From Neorickettsia sennetsu str. Miyayama (GTDB lineage: Bacteria > Pseudomonadota > Alphaproteobacteria > Rickettsiales > Anaplasmataceae), in the NCBI RefSeq assembly GCF_000013165.1, contig NC_007798.1, positions 186,001-250,000 on the forward strand: a stretch of 64,000 nucleotides of DNA, written 5' to 3'. The position numbers and the translations under genes were made by a program. Below, one piece after another: positions 1-8,765 of the stretch. The notes under the pieces are model-generated. The model was not told where the DNA came from. It did no database searches and was given only the letters and a program-made list of their open reading frames with translations. Every line of letters starts with the position of its first letter. Positions within the stretch are counted from its first letter, which is position 1.

Positions 1-96
1 ATCTTACTCATGTTTTCCTATTTGGTTGCTTTCATGAGACTGTTATACAAACTTTCCTGTTATTAAGGTACAATCGAGGAGAACTTTAAACAAAGG

Positions 97-3000
97 ATGC
101 AGGAAAAAAAGTCTACTATACTTGTGATAGGAGCTGGTCCAATAGTAATAGGGCAGGCGTGTGAATTCGATTACTCTGGTACGCAGGCATGTAGAATCCT
201 GAGGAAATGCGGGTACAAAGTGGTCCTAATAAATCCCAATCCAGCGACTATAATGACGGATCCTGATACAGCCGACGTTGTCTATATAGAGCCAATCAAC
301 ATTGGGATAATAGAGAGAATAATTGCCATAGAAAGACCTGATAAACTATTGCCGACTGTTGGAGGTCAGACAGCGCTAAATATAGCAATTGAGTTATTCG
401 ATAGAGGGATACTTTCCAGGTACGGTGTTGAACTAATAGGGGCCTCAAAACGTGTAATTGAAAATGCAGAGAAAAGAAGCGTTTTCAATCGACTCATGGG
501 CGAGATTGGCTTACAGGTCCCGAAAAACACTATGGTTACCCATGTAAATGAAATAGAAAAGGCTTTTGAATTTATCGGTGTCCCAGCAATAATAAGGCCA
601 TCTTTTACCCTTGGTGGACTGGGTGGAGGTGTTGCAACTACAAAGTTTGACTTTTTCACGATTATCAATAATGGGCTTAAATTTTCACCAGTCAGTGAGG
701 TACAAGTCGATGAGTCAGTCTTAGGGTGGCAAGAGTTTGAGCTCGAGGTTGTTCGTGATTCTGTTGGGAATTCAATTATTGTTTGTTCCATAGAAAACAC
801 CGACCCAATGGGTGTTCATACTGGTGATAGTGTAACAGTCTCGCCTATTCTTACACTCAGAGACGAAGAATATCAGGAGATGAGGGATGCAGCCTTTAAG
901 GTTTTGGATTGCATAGGTGTTACCACCGGTGGTGCAAACGTGCAGTTTGCTTTGAATCCGGAAAATGGTGAACTGCGTGTAATCGAAATGAATCCAAGGG
1001 TTTCCAGATCATCGGCTCTTGCCTCGAAAGCAACTGGGTATCCAATCGCAAAGGTTGCAGCACAACTGGCTGCCGGGCTTACTCTGCCAGAAATTTATAA
1101 TGATGCAGTTCCAACAATTCCTGCATCTTTTGAGCCAGCAATGGACTATGTGGTTGTAAAAATACCTCGCTTCAATTTTGAGAAGTTTTTCCATGCTGAG
1201 GAAAGGCTCTCTAGTTCCATGAAATCTGTAGGGACCACAATGGCAATTGGGAGATGCTTTCAGGAAGCGTTGCAAAAAGCTTTCAGTTCTTTGGAACAGG
1301 GTCTTGATGGTCTCAATACTGTACTTGATCTGAATGTTTCCCGTAAGGTTATTGAGAGAAAGCTACGCTCTCTCATTCCGAATAAAATTCTTGTTATTGC
1401 AGATGCCATTAGAGCTGGTTTTCAGATCAAGGAGATTGTGTATTTGAGCAAATACAATGAGTGGTTTCTTTTGCAAATTGATGAGTTGGTAAATTTAGAA
1501 AATGAAATTAAAAGTGGTAACTTTTCCCCGAATAGGCTTCTGATTTGGAAGAAAAAGGGTTTCTCAGATTCTAGGATAGCATCTCTGAAAGGTTGCGATG
1601 AAGCCTTTGTAAGGAGTACCCGTAAGAAGATGGCTATAAGGCCTGTATTTAAACGGGTAGACACGTGTGCTGCAGAATTTGAAAGCGATATAAAATATCT
1701 CTATTCCACTTATGAAGGTGATACTGTTACTCAGCCAGAATGCGAAGCCTATCCCTCTGATAGGAAGAAAGTAATTGTCCTAGGTAGTGGACCAAACAGA
1801 ATTGGACAGGGAATAGAGTTCGATTATACGTGTGTGCATGCGATTTCTGCGATAAAGGAACTCGGCTATGAAGCAATCATGGTAAATTGCAACCCAGAAA
1901 CGGTTTCAACTGATTACGATATCTCGGATAAACTCTACTTCAGTCCTATGAATGTTGAGTCAGTTCTAGACATTGTAGAGAAGGAGTCTGAGAGAGGAGA
2001 GCTACTTGGTGTGGTCCTGCAGTGTGGTGGACAGACACCTCTCAAGCTTGCAAGAGCGATGCATGAAAATAACGTCAGGATAATTGGTACAGGTTTTGCA
2101 TCGATCAATACTGCCGAGGATAGAAAAAGTTTCAATAGCCTAGTGGCAGAATTAGAAATGCTTCAGCCAGAAAATGCGATCGTTTTAGCACGAGAAGAAA
2201 TAGCTAAAAATGTTAAAAAAATTGGTTTTCCATTAATAGTCCGGCCTTCCTATGTACTTGGTGGTGAGTCAATGCAGATTATCTATGACGACGCGATGCT
2301 TGAAGATTATTTGGAAAGGCATACGCAGCTCTTCAGCGGTTCTTCGTTATTGTTAGATAAGTTTCTGGTAAATGCTCTGGAGCTCGATGTTGACGCAATT
2401 TCTGATGGCGAAGATGTGTACATTGCCGGTATAATGGAGCACATAGAGGAAGCAGGTGTGCACTCTGGTGATTCTGCCTTTGTTTTTCCTCCTCAAAAGT
2501 TGTCCGAAGAAATACTTGAGAGAATTAAGAGTTGCACTAAAAAGGTAGCGATTGCTCTCAATGTAGTAGGATTTTTGAATATCCAGTTTGCAATAGATGG
2601 AAGGGATGTATACGTGTTAGAAGTAAATCCACGTTCAAGTCGGACTATACCATTTGTTGCTAAAGCCCTTGGAATCCCGGTTGCAAGAATTGCGACCAAA
2701 GTCATGCTCGGCATGAAGCTAAGAGATTTCCAGCTGAAGGGCTACGAAGACTACGTGAAACATGTTTTTGTAAAACAGCCTGTTTTTTCGTTTGAGAAAT
2801 TTCCAGAATCTGACGTTCTCCTAGGACCAGAAATGAAGTCAACAGGGGAAGTAATGGGTGTTGGTGATGATTTTGATACCGCCTTTGCAAAGGTTTGTAT
2901 GGCCAGCATGAGGAAACTTCCGACTTCAGGGAAGGTGTTTTTCTCCATTAGAGATGAAGACAAGCTCAAGTCTGTTGAGGTTGCAAAGATATTATCCGAA

Positions 3001-3318
3001 TTGCAATTTACAATTCTTGCAACAAAGGGGAGTGCAGCCTTTCTCGAGAAGCATAATATCGACGCGGTAACTGTGAACAAGGTAAAGGAAGGTTCTCCGC
3101 ACGTTGTCGATATGATAATGAATAGTGAAATTAGTTTAGTGATAAATACATCTTCTCATGTGCTAGAGTCTGTGAGAGACAGTATGAGTATTAGGTCTAG
3201 TTCTATTATTAACCAGATACCATGTTGTACAAATATTCACTCTGCTCTGGCTCTAGTGAGGGGTATAAAAAAAATTGTTAAGTGTAAGCTGCCGGTTTAC
3301 CAGCTTTCCTATGTGTAA
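97..3318 (+). CDS. carB: Carbamoyl-phosphate synthase large chain
   Basis: Makes carbamoyl phosphate from bicarbonate, ATP and ammonia for pyrimidine (and arginine) synthesis in the cytoplasm, together with the small chain CarA, which is not in this window. At 1073 residues it has the usual length. Both homologous ATP-grasp halves are visible: the first opens with GAGP..IGQ..EFDY at residues 12-26 and the second with GSGPNRIGQGIEFDY at about 563-577. The last ~140 residues form the MGS-like allosteric domain. The ATG at 97 sits directly before the conserved start, with a weak GAGGAG at 76-81. A poor promoter candidate, TTGGTT-N16-TATACA, lies at 22-49. No frameshift or missing block was seen. 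Confidence 0.97.
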   Translation: MQEKKSTILVIGAGPIVIGQACEFDYSGTQACRILRKCGYKVVLINPNPATIMTDPDTADVVYIEPINIGIIERIIAIERPDKLLPTVGGQTALNIAIELFDRGILSRYGVELIGASKRVIENAEKRSVFNRLMGEIGLQVPKNTMVTHVNEIEKAFEFIGVPAIIRPSFTLGGLGGGVATTKFDFFTIINNGLKFSPVSEVQVDESVLGWQEFELEVVRDSVGNSIIVCSIENTDPMGVHTGDSVTVSPILTLRDEEYQEMRDAAFKVLDCIGVTTGGANVQFALNPENGELRVIEMNPRVSRSSALASKATGYPIAKVAAQLAAGLTLPEIYNDAVPTIPASFEPAMDYVVVKIPRFNFEKFFHAEERLSSSMKSVGTTMAIGRCFQEALQKAFSSLEQGLDGLNTVLDLNVSRKVIERKLRSLIPNKILVIADAIRAGFQIKEIVYLSKYNEWFLLQIDELVNLENEIKSGNFSPNRLLIWKKKGFSDSRIASLKGCDEAFVRSTRKKMAIRPVFKRVDTCAAEFESDIKYLYSTYEGDTVTQPECEAYPSDRKKVIVLGSGPNRIGQGIEFDYTCVHAISAIKELGYEAIMVNCNPETVSTDYDISDKLYFSPMNVESVLDIVEKESERGELLGVVLQCGGQTPLKLARAMHENNVRIIGTGFASINTAEDRKSFNSLVAELEMLQPENAIVLAREEIAKNVKKIGFPLIVRPSYVLGGESMQIIYDDAMLEDYLERHTQLFSGSSLLLDKFLVNALELDVDAISDGEDVYIAGIMEHIEEAGVHSGDSAFVFPPQKLSEEILERIKSCTKKVAIALNVVGFLNIQFAIDGRDVYVLEVNPRSSRTIPFVAKALGIPVARIATKVMLGMKLRDFQLKGYEDYVKHVFVKQPVFSFEKFPESDVLLGPEMKSTGEVMGVGDDFDTAFAKVCMASMRKLPTSGKVFFSIRDEDKLKSVEVAKILSELQFTILATKGSAAFLEKHNIDAVTVNKVKEGSPHVVDMIMNSEISLVINTSSHVLESVRDSMSIRSSSIINQIPCCTNIHSALALVRGIKKIVKCKLPVYQLSYV

Positions 3319-3456
3319 AGCTGATACTTTAAAATACATTTTGATACACTTTGCTAGGTCGTCGTTTTTTGGTTCGGGGTTGATTGAGTTACTTTACTCC
3401 TTGGTTGTCTAGTTTTTTGGTAACATTTATTTGGGTATTATTCTCATCTGTGAGGT

Positions 3457-3485
3457 TTGTTTCTGTATATAGCTTGTGCTACAAT
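3457..3485 (+). promoter_or_regulatory. Sigma-70 type promoter of tRNA-Ile/tldD
   Basis: TTGTTT at 3457-3462, a 17-base spacer and TACAAT at 3480-3485. Transcription would start near 3492, about 23 bases before the tRNA. The same hexamer pair and spacing stand before tRNA-Met at 28429. Prediction from sequence only. Confidence 0.6.
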
Positions 3486-3514
3486 TTGCGGCGCCTGGCT
3501 GTTTTGAGGAATGT

Positions 3515-3588
3515 GGGCTTGTAGCTCAGCTGGTTAGAGTACACGCCTGATAAGCGTGAGGTCGGAAGTTCAAGTCTTCTCAAGCCCA
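3515..3588 (+). tRNA. tRNA-Ile (anticodon GAT)
   Basis: A 74-base cloverleaf. The acceptor strands GGGCTTG and CAAGCCC pair fully, the D-arm reads GCTCAG..GAGT, the anticodon loop carries GAT, and the T-arm carries GTTCAAGT. The discriminator base is A and CCA is not encoded (ccg follows). In many bacteria this tRNA lies in the rRNA operon; here it stands alone with its own promoter, and tldD begins only nine bases after it. Confidence 0.96.
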
Positions 3589-3597
3589 CCGTTTTAT

Positions 3598-4989
3598 ATG
3601 TTAGATCTCGAAAAATTTATTCCCGTTGTTGTATCAGCTCTTCAGGGTGCTGATGGAGGAGAGCTGTTTGTCGAGTATTCTCTTTCAGAGATTCTGAAGT
3701 TCGAGGATGGCGTACTTGCTGAGAGTAATTATGCCGATTCTTCTGGATTTGGTCTCCGTGCGTTTTATGGTGATAAGGTGCTCTATACGCACTCCTCACA
3801 CTTGAGCGACGCTAGTATCTTTGAAGCTAGTGATTTTATTCGGAAAAACCGTCTGGCAGATGGCTCAGCTATGACTGCAGAGGCTGCGCATGAGACCGCT
3901 TGTGGAGATCCTCTTTATAAATTTGAAATCCAAGATGATTCCTTCTCGTTTGAGAGGAAGGTTGCTTTTCTGCGTCAGGTTTACGACTATGCTTTATCAA
4001 AGAGCGTAAACATAGCTAGTGCTTCTGTTACTCTTATGCGGTTTGTCCGAAGAATTGGAATCATTAAAAATACCGGAGGAACCGTAACTGACGAACAGCC
4101 AATGGTGCGCTTAGGGTTTTCAGTCGTGTTAAAGAATGAGAAAGGTGGAGCTCAAGGGGGCACTTCAGGCAAAGGGGGGAGATTCGCGCTTTCTGAGTTA
4201 ATGAAAGACTGGTACGTGGTTGTTGATCGTGCATTTCACAAAGCTGAGGTTGCTTTGCGGGCTGTGCCTTGCCCCTCTGGTGAGATGACAGTGGTTTTAG
4301 GGAGTGGATGGCCAGGTGTCTTGTTACACGAAGCTATAGGTCATGGGCTAGAAGCTGATTTTAATCGTAAAGGGGTTTCCGCTTTTTCCGGTCTGATTGG
4401 TAAGAAGGTTGCTTCTGATGTTGTCAGTGTTGTCGATAACGGTAGGATCAATGAAGCTAGGGGTTCCATTAATGTTGATGATGAAGGTACACGATCTTCA
4501 TATAATGTTCTGATAAAGGACGGGATCCTCCAGGGTTACATGTTTGACCTCATGAACGCTAGGTTGATGGGTGAACAGTCTACTGGTAATGGGCGTCGCG
4601 AGAGCTATATGAACATTCCGCTGCCACGCATGACAAATACGTATATGTTGCCTGGTGATAAAACTCCGGATGAAATAATAAAGAGTATTAAAAGCGGTAT
4701 TTACGCTGTCGATTTCTCGGGGGGTCAGGTTGATATAACATCTGGAAAATTTGTATTTTCAGCATCTGAAGCATACTTAATAGAGGATGGTGAGGTTACA
4801 GTACCAGTAAAAGAGGTTACACTTATCGGGGATGGTCCAACTATATTGAAAAGGATTTCAGCTGTTGGAAATGATCTCAAGCTCGACGACGGGGTAGGTA
4901 CTTGTGGTAAAGATGGGCAGTCTGTGCCTGTGTGTGTTGGTCAGCCGACCATTTGTGTGGATAAAATTACTGTTGGTGGGACTGCTTAA
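3598..4989 (+). CDS. tldD: TldD family metalloprotease
   Basis: Homologue of TldD, which acts with TldE/PmbA as a cytoplasmic zinc protease in peptide maturation and degradation. The HExxxH zinc motif is seen as HEAIGH at residues 244-249, followed by the conserved GLEADF. At 463 residues it is close to the family's 460-480. The reading frame is open back into tRNA-Ile, but the first in-frame ATG outside the tRNA, at 3598, precedes the conserved region, so I chose that. It has no visible Shine-Dalgarno and is probably cotranscribed with the tRNA. TldE is not in this window, so the natural partner and substrate are unknown here. Confidence 0.92.
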   Translation: MLDLEKFIPVVVSALQGADGGELFVEYSLSEILKFEDGVLAESNYADSSGFGLRAFYGDKVLYTHSSHLSDASIFEASDFIRKNRLADGSAMTAEAAHETACGDPLYKFEIQDDSFSFERKVAFLRQVYDYALSKSVNIASASVTLMRFVRRIGIIKNTGGTVTDEQPMVRLGFSVVLKNEKGGAQGGTSGKGGRFALSELMKDWYVVVDRAFHKAEVALRAVPCPSGEMTVVLGSGWPGVLLHEAIGHGLEADFNRKGVSAFSGLIGKKVASDVVSVVDNGRINEARGSINVDDEGTRSSYNVLIKDGILQGYMFDLMNARLMGEQSTGNGRRESYMNIPLPRMTNTYMLPGDKTPDEIIKSIKSGIYAVDFSGGQVDITSGKFVFSASEAYLIEDGEVTVPVKEVTLIGDGPTILKRISAVGNDLKLDDGVGTCGKDGQSVPVCVGQPTICVDKITVGGTA

Positions 4990-5017
4990 ATTTCCTGTTT
5001 ATCCTATCTTCTAAGCT

Positions 5018-5046
5018 TTTCTTACTATATTCCCTCATGTTACAAT
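5018..5046 (+). promoter_or_regulatory. Candidate purA promoter
   Basis: A good -10, TACAAT at 5041-5046, with a weak -35, TTTCTT at 5018-5023, 17 bases upstream. The predicted transcript would start near 5053. That fits the ATG at 5077 with its own GGAG site better than the upstream GTG at 5059. Confidence 0.4.
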
Positions 5047-5076
5047 CCGGGGTCTTCGGTGTTTTTGGAGAGCTGT

Positions 5077-6330
5077 ATGGACGCTGCAGTTATAGGGTTA
5101 CAGTGGGGTGATGAAGGTAAAGGTAAAATCGTAGATCATCTTGCTGGCGACTTCGACAGTGTTGTCCGTTTTAACGGTGGAAATAATGCTGGGCATACAG
5201 TAATTGTAGGCGAGAGAACCTATAAGCTTAGGGTCCTACCATCAGGCATTTTGAGGGAGGATGTTGTTTCCGTCATTGGTAATGGAGTTGTTCTTGACCC
5301 ACAAGGTCTACTAGATGAAATTCATCTGCTAAAGAAAGAAGGCGTCCAAATACACCCAGGTAAGCTGTTGATTGCCGATAACTGTCATCTTGTTCTTCCT
5401 ATACATAGGGAGTTGGATGTTCTATTCGAGCAAAAACAGAAACTAGGGACCACTAAATGTGGTATTGGTCCATGTTACCAGGATAAAGTTGCTAGGCGAG
5501 GTATACGCTTGTGTGATTTACGATCTGAAGAGCAATTAAGAAAGACTTTGGCAGGGCTTTCATACTATCATAACATCGTACGGAAAGGGGCTGGGCTGCA
5601 GGAAGTTTGTCAGGAAATCCTGTTTGCATCGCTCTTTGCAATGAGGGACGAGCTTCTTTGTTATGCAGTTCCTCCATGTGAACTGCAGGGCATTTTGTCC
5701 GGTAAAAGTAAGCTTTACGAAGGTGCTCAGGGAATGCTACTCGACATAGATCATGGTACGTATCCATTTGTAACGTCAGGTTCTTCGGGTTTGGGTCAGG
5801 TTATGAACGGTGCTGCACTTGGCTGTGTGAATAGGGTGATAGGGGTCATGAAGGGTTATGTTACCCGCGTTGGAGAGGGTATTCTTCCGACTGAACAGGA
5901 TAATGCATTTGGTAGCGAGTTACAGAAACTGGGAAAGGAAGTTGGTACGGTAAGTGGAAGGATCAGAAGATGTGGTTGGTGTGACCTTCCCTTAGTTAGG
6001 TATGTCAATGCTGTTGCGGGGGTAACGGAAATTGTTATAACGAAACTTGATGTTTTAGACTCTTTTAATGAAATCTTTTTATGTTGTGCTTACAAAGGTA
6101 AAAAAGGTAAGTTGATTGAAATTTGTAGTCCTAGTAAACTGTGCTATAGCAAGTATGAAGCGCAGTACATAGTAATGAAAGGGTGGAGATCGTCAACTGT
6201 TGGTGTTACTTCTTTTTGTGATCTCCCCGATGGAGCAAAAAGTTTTGTGGAGACAATTGAAAAATGTCTTGATCTTCCAGTTACTATGATTTCTAATGGG
6301 CCTGAGAGGACCCAAGTTCTTCATAGGTAA
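5077..6330 (+). CDS. purA: Adenylosuccinate synthetase
   Basis: Joins IMP and aspartate, using GTP, to give adenylosuccinate, the first committed step from IMP to AMP. The GTP-binding start QWGDEGKGK (residues 9-17) and the conserved FNGGNNAGHT are intact. A 417-residue product matches the family (about 430). The frame also opens with a GTG at 5059, but the ATG at 5077 has GGAG at 5067-5070 and aligns with the usual N-terminus, so I use it. It has its own candidate promoter. With purE further on, the organism probably makes purines de novo. Confidence 0.96.
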   Translation: MDAAVIGLQWGDEGKGKIVDHLAGDFDSVVRFNGGNNAGHTVIVGERTYKLRVLPSGILREDVVSVIGNGVVLDPQGLLDEIHLLKKEGVQIHPGKLLIADNCHLVLPIHRELDVLFEQKQKLGTTKCGIGPCYQDKVARRGIRLCDLRSEEQLRKTLAGLSYYHNIVRKGAGLQEVCQEILFASLFAMRDELLCYAVPPCELQGILSGKSKLYEGAQGMLLDIDHGTYPFVTSGSSGLGQVMNGAALGCVNRVIGVMKGYVTRVGEGILPTEQDNAFGSELQKLGKEVGTVSGRIRRCGWCDLPLVRYVNAVAGVTEIVITKLDVLDSFNEIFLCCAYKGKKGKLIEICSPSKLCYSKYEAQYIVMKGWRSSTVGVTSFCDLPDGAKSFVETIEKCLDLPVTMISNGPERTQVLHR

Positions 6331-6419
6331 TAATGAAAGTCAGTGTCGTTGTTTTGTCCACAGCGAGAAGATAAATAGTGGTTTCTTTGTGAGTGTCCTA
6401 GAGTAGAGATCGCGGTCTT

Positions 6420-7121
6420 ATGTTTAGTCTTTCAAGTATAAGAAGGATTGTTGGTGCTGTTATACCGTCTAGAATGATAACTACTTTTTTCTGGATTGGG
6501 TATCTTCCTGAATGGCAAAGCCATTGGGTGGCTTTTTTTTCGATTCCGTTAGCTTTGTTGGTTCTGTACTTTACCATTGGGTTTTCCGTGCCTACAGTGC
6601 TTGCGGCTCAGGTTTTGCTTATCTTCTCTCTGGTGCTGTTGTTTCTTGGGTTGATCGGTATATATTTCTTCCAGAAGACTGTGTTCTCTGAGAGTAGATA
6701 TGAAATAACGATACACGTTGCCTTCGGACAGTGCCTTATGCTTGCACTTTCTGTTCCTGCAATTATCAAGACTTTGACTCAGATTTTTCTGTTTAACTCC
6801 TTCATATGTGCTCATTTCTTGAACTGTGCAGACTGGTTTTTGAGATGTTCAACTTACTTTATAACGGCGCTGGTTCCATATTTTGTTTTCAGGTTGATAG
6901 ATATAACGAAGCCTTGGCCGTCGTATTGGATCGAAAGAGATTACAATAATGCTTTCAGTAACATGCTTGAGGGCTTTTTTAATGCCATATACGCTTCCGC
7001 CTTGTTTTATGCACTCAATTTCATACTATTCAATCTCTTGCTCATTGATGTTGTTGAATTCTATAAGCAAGTTTTTTCTGGAGTCTTCATCAACAGGGGG
7101 ATTCCTTGGGTATACTTGTAA
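6420..7121 (+). CDS. Degenerate PgpA-like membrane protein
   Basis: A 233-residue, very hydrophobic protein with about five membrane segments. Its core aligns with phosphatidylglycerophosphatase A, and with the intact pgpA of this same window (51242-51751): IGYL at 26-29, a middle Y-E-I-T-I-H stretch at 94-99, and FRLIDITKPWP at 157-167 against FRFFDIVKPWP. The acidic residues of the real enzyme are gone: IIDELVAQ has become TIHVAFGQ, and GGFGVMLDD has become NAFSNMLEG. It also carries extra hydrophobic residues in the middle and at the C-terminus. I see it as a diverged paralogue with lost catalysis, possibly with a structural role. Expression is unproven; there is no clear Shine-Dalgarno. 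Confidence 0.7.
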   Translation: MFSLSSIRRIVGAVIPSRMITTFFWIGYLPEWQSHWVAFFSIPLALLVLYFTIGFSVPTVLAAQVLLIFSLVLLFLGLIGIYFFQKTVFSESRYEITIHVAFGQCLMLALSVPAIIKTLTQIFLFNSFICAHFLNCADWFLRCSTYFITALVPYFVFRLIDITKPWPSYWIERDYNNAFSNMLEGFFNAIYASALFYALNFILFNLLLIDVVEFYKQVFSGVFINRGIPWVYL

Positions 7122-7144
7122 TAGATAGACAAAAAAGAATGTTG

Positions 7145-7199
7145 CACCTCCGTAGCATGTGGTTTCCGGGTGCTTCCCACACAACTTATTTAGGAGGTG
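7145..7199. terminator. Nested inverted repeat between convergent genes
   Basis: Outer arms CACCTCC (7145-7151) and GGAGGTG (7193-7199) pair perfectly and enclose an inner hairpin, TGTGG (7158-7162) with CCACA (7177-7181). It lies between two convergent reading frames, so a bidirectional terminator is the simplest reading, although no U-run follows on either strand. Confidence 0.35.
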
Positions 7200-7228
7200 G
7201 ACGAGTATATTGCTCTGATATTTACTAC

Positions 7229-7567
7229 TTACGAAGGCTTGTATTCCTCAAGTAGCCTTTGTATAGTCTCTTTAGGTTTGTTGCCTAGTATTCTTGCTAG
7301 TTCGTTGTCTGGCGATACACTCCCTGCGAAAACTGCCACGGTCGGGACTGCCCTTACTTTCCACGTCTGACTTGGGCTCTCGCCCTTGCTGCTGGTGACA
7401 TTCATCTTGTAGAATTTCACTTCCTGATTCTCTTGTGCGAGTTCTTCGTACGTGGATGCGAAATTGTTACATGCTTTACATGTTGGAAGATAAAACTCCA
7501 CTATGCTAAGTTGATCATCTTCGAGCGCTATCCGGTCTGTTGGCTTTAATTCTGTAATCAGGTCCAT
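7229..7567 (-). CDS. Thioredoxin-like protein
   Basis: A 112-residue single thioredoxin fold. The redox pair is C30-K-A-C33 in the context FYLPTCKAC, not the classic WCGPC, and the cis-proline is P75 in VRAVPTV. There is no signal peptide, so it should act in the cytoplasm as a disulfide reductase or a specialised oxidoreductase. The lack of the usual WCGP suggests it is not the main thioredoxin TrxA. The next gene downstream is convergent, and gpsA lies upstream on the same strand with a 148-base gap. Confidence 0.8.
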   Translation of the reverse strand: MDLITELKPTDRIALEDDQLSIVEFYLPTCKACNNFASTYEELAQENQEVKFYKMNVTSSKGESPSQTWKVRAVPTVAVFAGSVSPDNELARILGNKPKETIQRLLEEYKPS

Positions 7568-7715
7568 AACATTTCTCTCGTAAAGTCGTTATCAATTATT
7601 TAACAAAATAAATAACTTTATATTAACATACTTGAGGATATGTCAGAAGCGCCATTTCTCAGGATTGTAGTAGTATCATAGCGATCCCTATTCTTAATGG
7701 ATTACTTATCCAATT

Positions 7716-8720
7716 TTATGGATTTTTCGCGCAACCTAACAAGCTCATAAAAGCTGAGTTGAGCTCCCGTTTGATATCTTGCTCAAAAGAGCTCGTGCCA
7801 TATGAATTAAATTGAGTTACAGTGTATAACGTATTTGTTAGTACACAGTTTATGTTATGTATACGAGCCAATTCGTGTAATGATTCCAAGGTTGATTTTC
7901 CTTCAACTAACGCGTTTTCACTGTAGCCATCGACAAGTCTGTAACCATATCTAAAATTGCGTGATTTATTTGAAAAGCATGTGAGAACGAGATCACCTAT
8001 CCCACAAAATTCCATTATAGTATCTGGATTTCCATTCTTTATTGTTATGAAAGAGCGAGCTTCCTCCAATGCTAAGCTCATAAGCGCTGACAGAGTATTC
8101 GAACCTGCATCCATACGAACCAGTAGGCCACAAATTATTGCTATAACGTTCTTGAAAGCCCCGAGTATCTGTGTGCCGTTAATATCAGTGATATATTTTG
8201 TAAAAAATGTTTCCGTCGAGAGCGCATTCGCTATCTTGTCATAACTGGTTTTGTTACGCCCAGCTAAGTTACTAAAAGAAGGTTTCTTGCTAAGTACTTC
8301 ATGTGCAAAATTTGGTCCAGAAAGGACGAAGATATCATTTTTAGGAAGTTCTTCATGAACGACTTCACTCATCAAAAGCAAAGATTCTCTCTCTATTCCC
8401 TTATTACACAGTATGATTTGGACACTCTCTTTGATATTTTCTTTGACTTTTTGGAGGAGTTCTCGCATGCTCTGAGATGGAACGGCTACGAAGATCAACT
8501 CCGCATTTTTTAAGACGTCCATCCTGCTCGTAGCGGAAATGTTTTTGTTGAGCGGGAAAGTAGGTAGGTATTTAGTGTTAATATGTCTCTTGTTTATACT
8601 ATCGATAACCGTTGTATTCCTGCAAAAAATTGTCACGCGTTGGGTGTTGAACGCGAGAAGGTTTGCGATTGCAGTTCCCCATGCTCCCCCACCAATAACG
8701 ACTGAGTCCATGAGCACCAT
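7716..8720 (-). CDS. gpsA: Glycerol-3-phosphate dehydrogenase [NAD(P)+]
   Basis: Reduces dihydroxyacetone phosphate to sn-glycerol 3-phosphate, the backbone for phospholipids, in the cytoplasm. The nucleotide-binding GGGAWG is at residues 10-15 and VAVPSQ follows at about 76-81; FVLSGPNFAHEV and a catalytic Lys in GAFKNV are both present. Its 334 residues match the family. A second ATG three codons in (8711) is an equally good start, and neither has a strong Shine-Dalgarno. It supplies substrate for the PssA/Psd and PgpA branches also coded in this window. Confidence 0.94.
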   Translation of the reverse strand: MVLMDSVVIGGGAWGTAIANLLAFNTQRVTIFCRNTTVIDSINKRHINTKYLPTFPLNKNISATSRMDVLKNAELIFVAVPSQSMRELLQKVKENIKESVQIILCNKGIERESLLLMSEVVHEELPKNDIFVLSGPNFAHEVLSKKPSFSNLAGRNKTSYDKIANALSTETFFTKYITDINGTQILGAFKNVIAIICGLLVRMDAGSNTLSALMSLALEEARSFITIKNGNPDTIMEFCGIGDLVLTCFSNKSRNFRYGYRLVDGYSENALVEGKSTLESLHELARIHNINCVLTNTLYTVTQFNSYGTSSFEQDIKRELNSAFMSLLGCAKNP

Positions 8721-8765
8721 ACTTGATTGTCGATAGAATGGTACATCAAAGCTGTCTATCTGTCA

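Noticed and set aside
3556-3597. Upstream extension of tldD starting inside tRNA-Ile
   Set aside because: The frame is open there only by chance; a protein start inside the mature tRNA is not credible and the ATG at 3598 fits homologues.
6353-6361. Single DnaA-box-like TTGTCCACA
   Set aside because: One mismatched copy with no neighbours is expected by chance.
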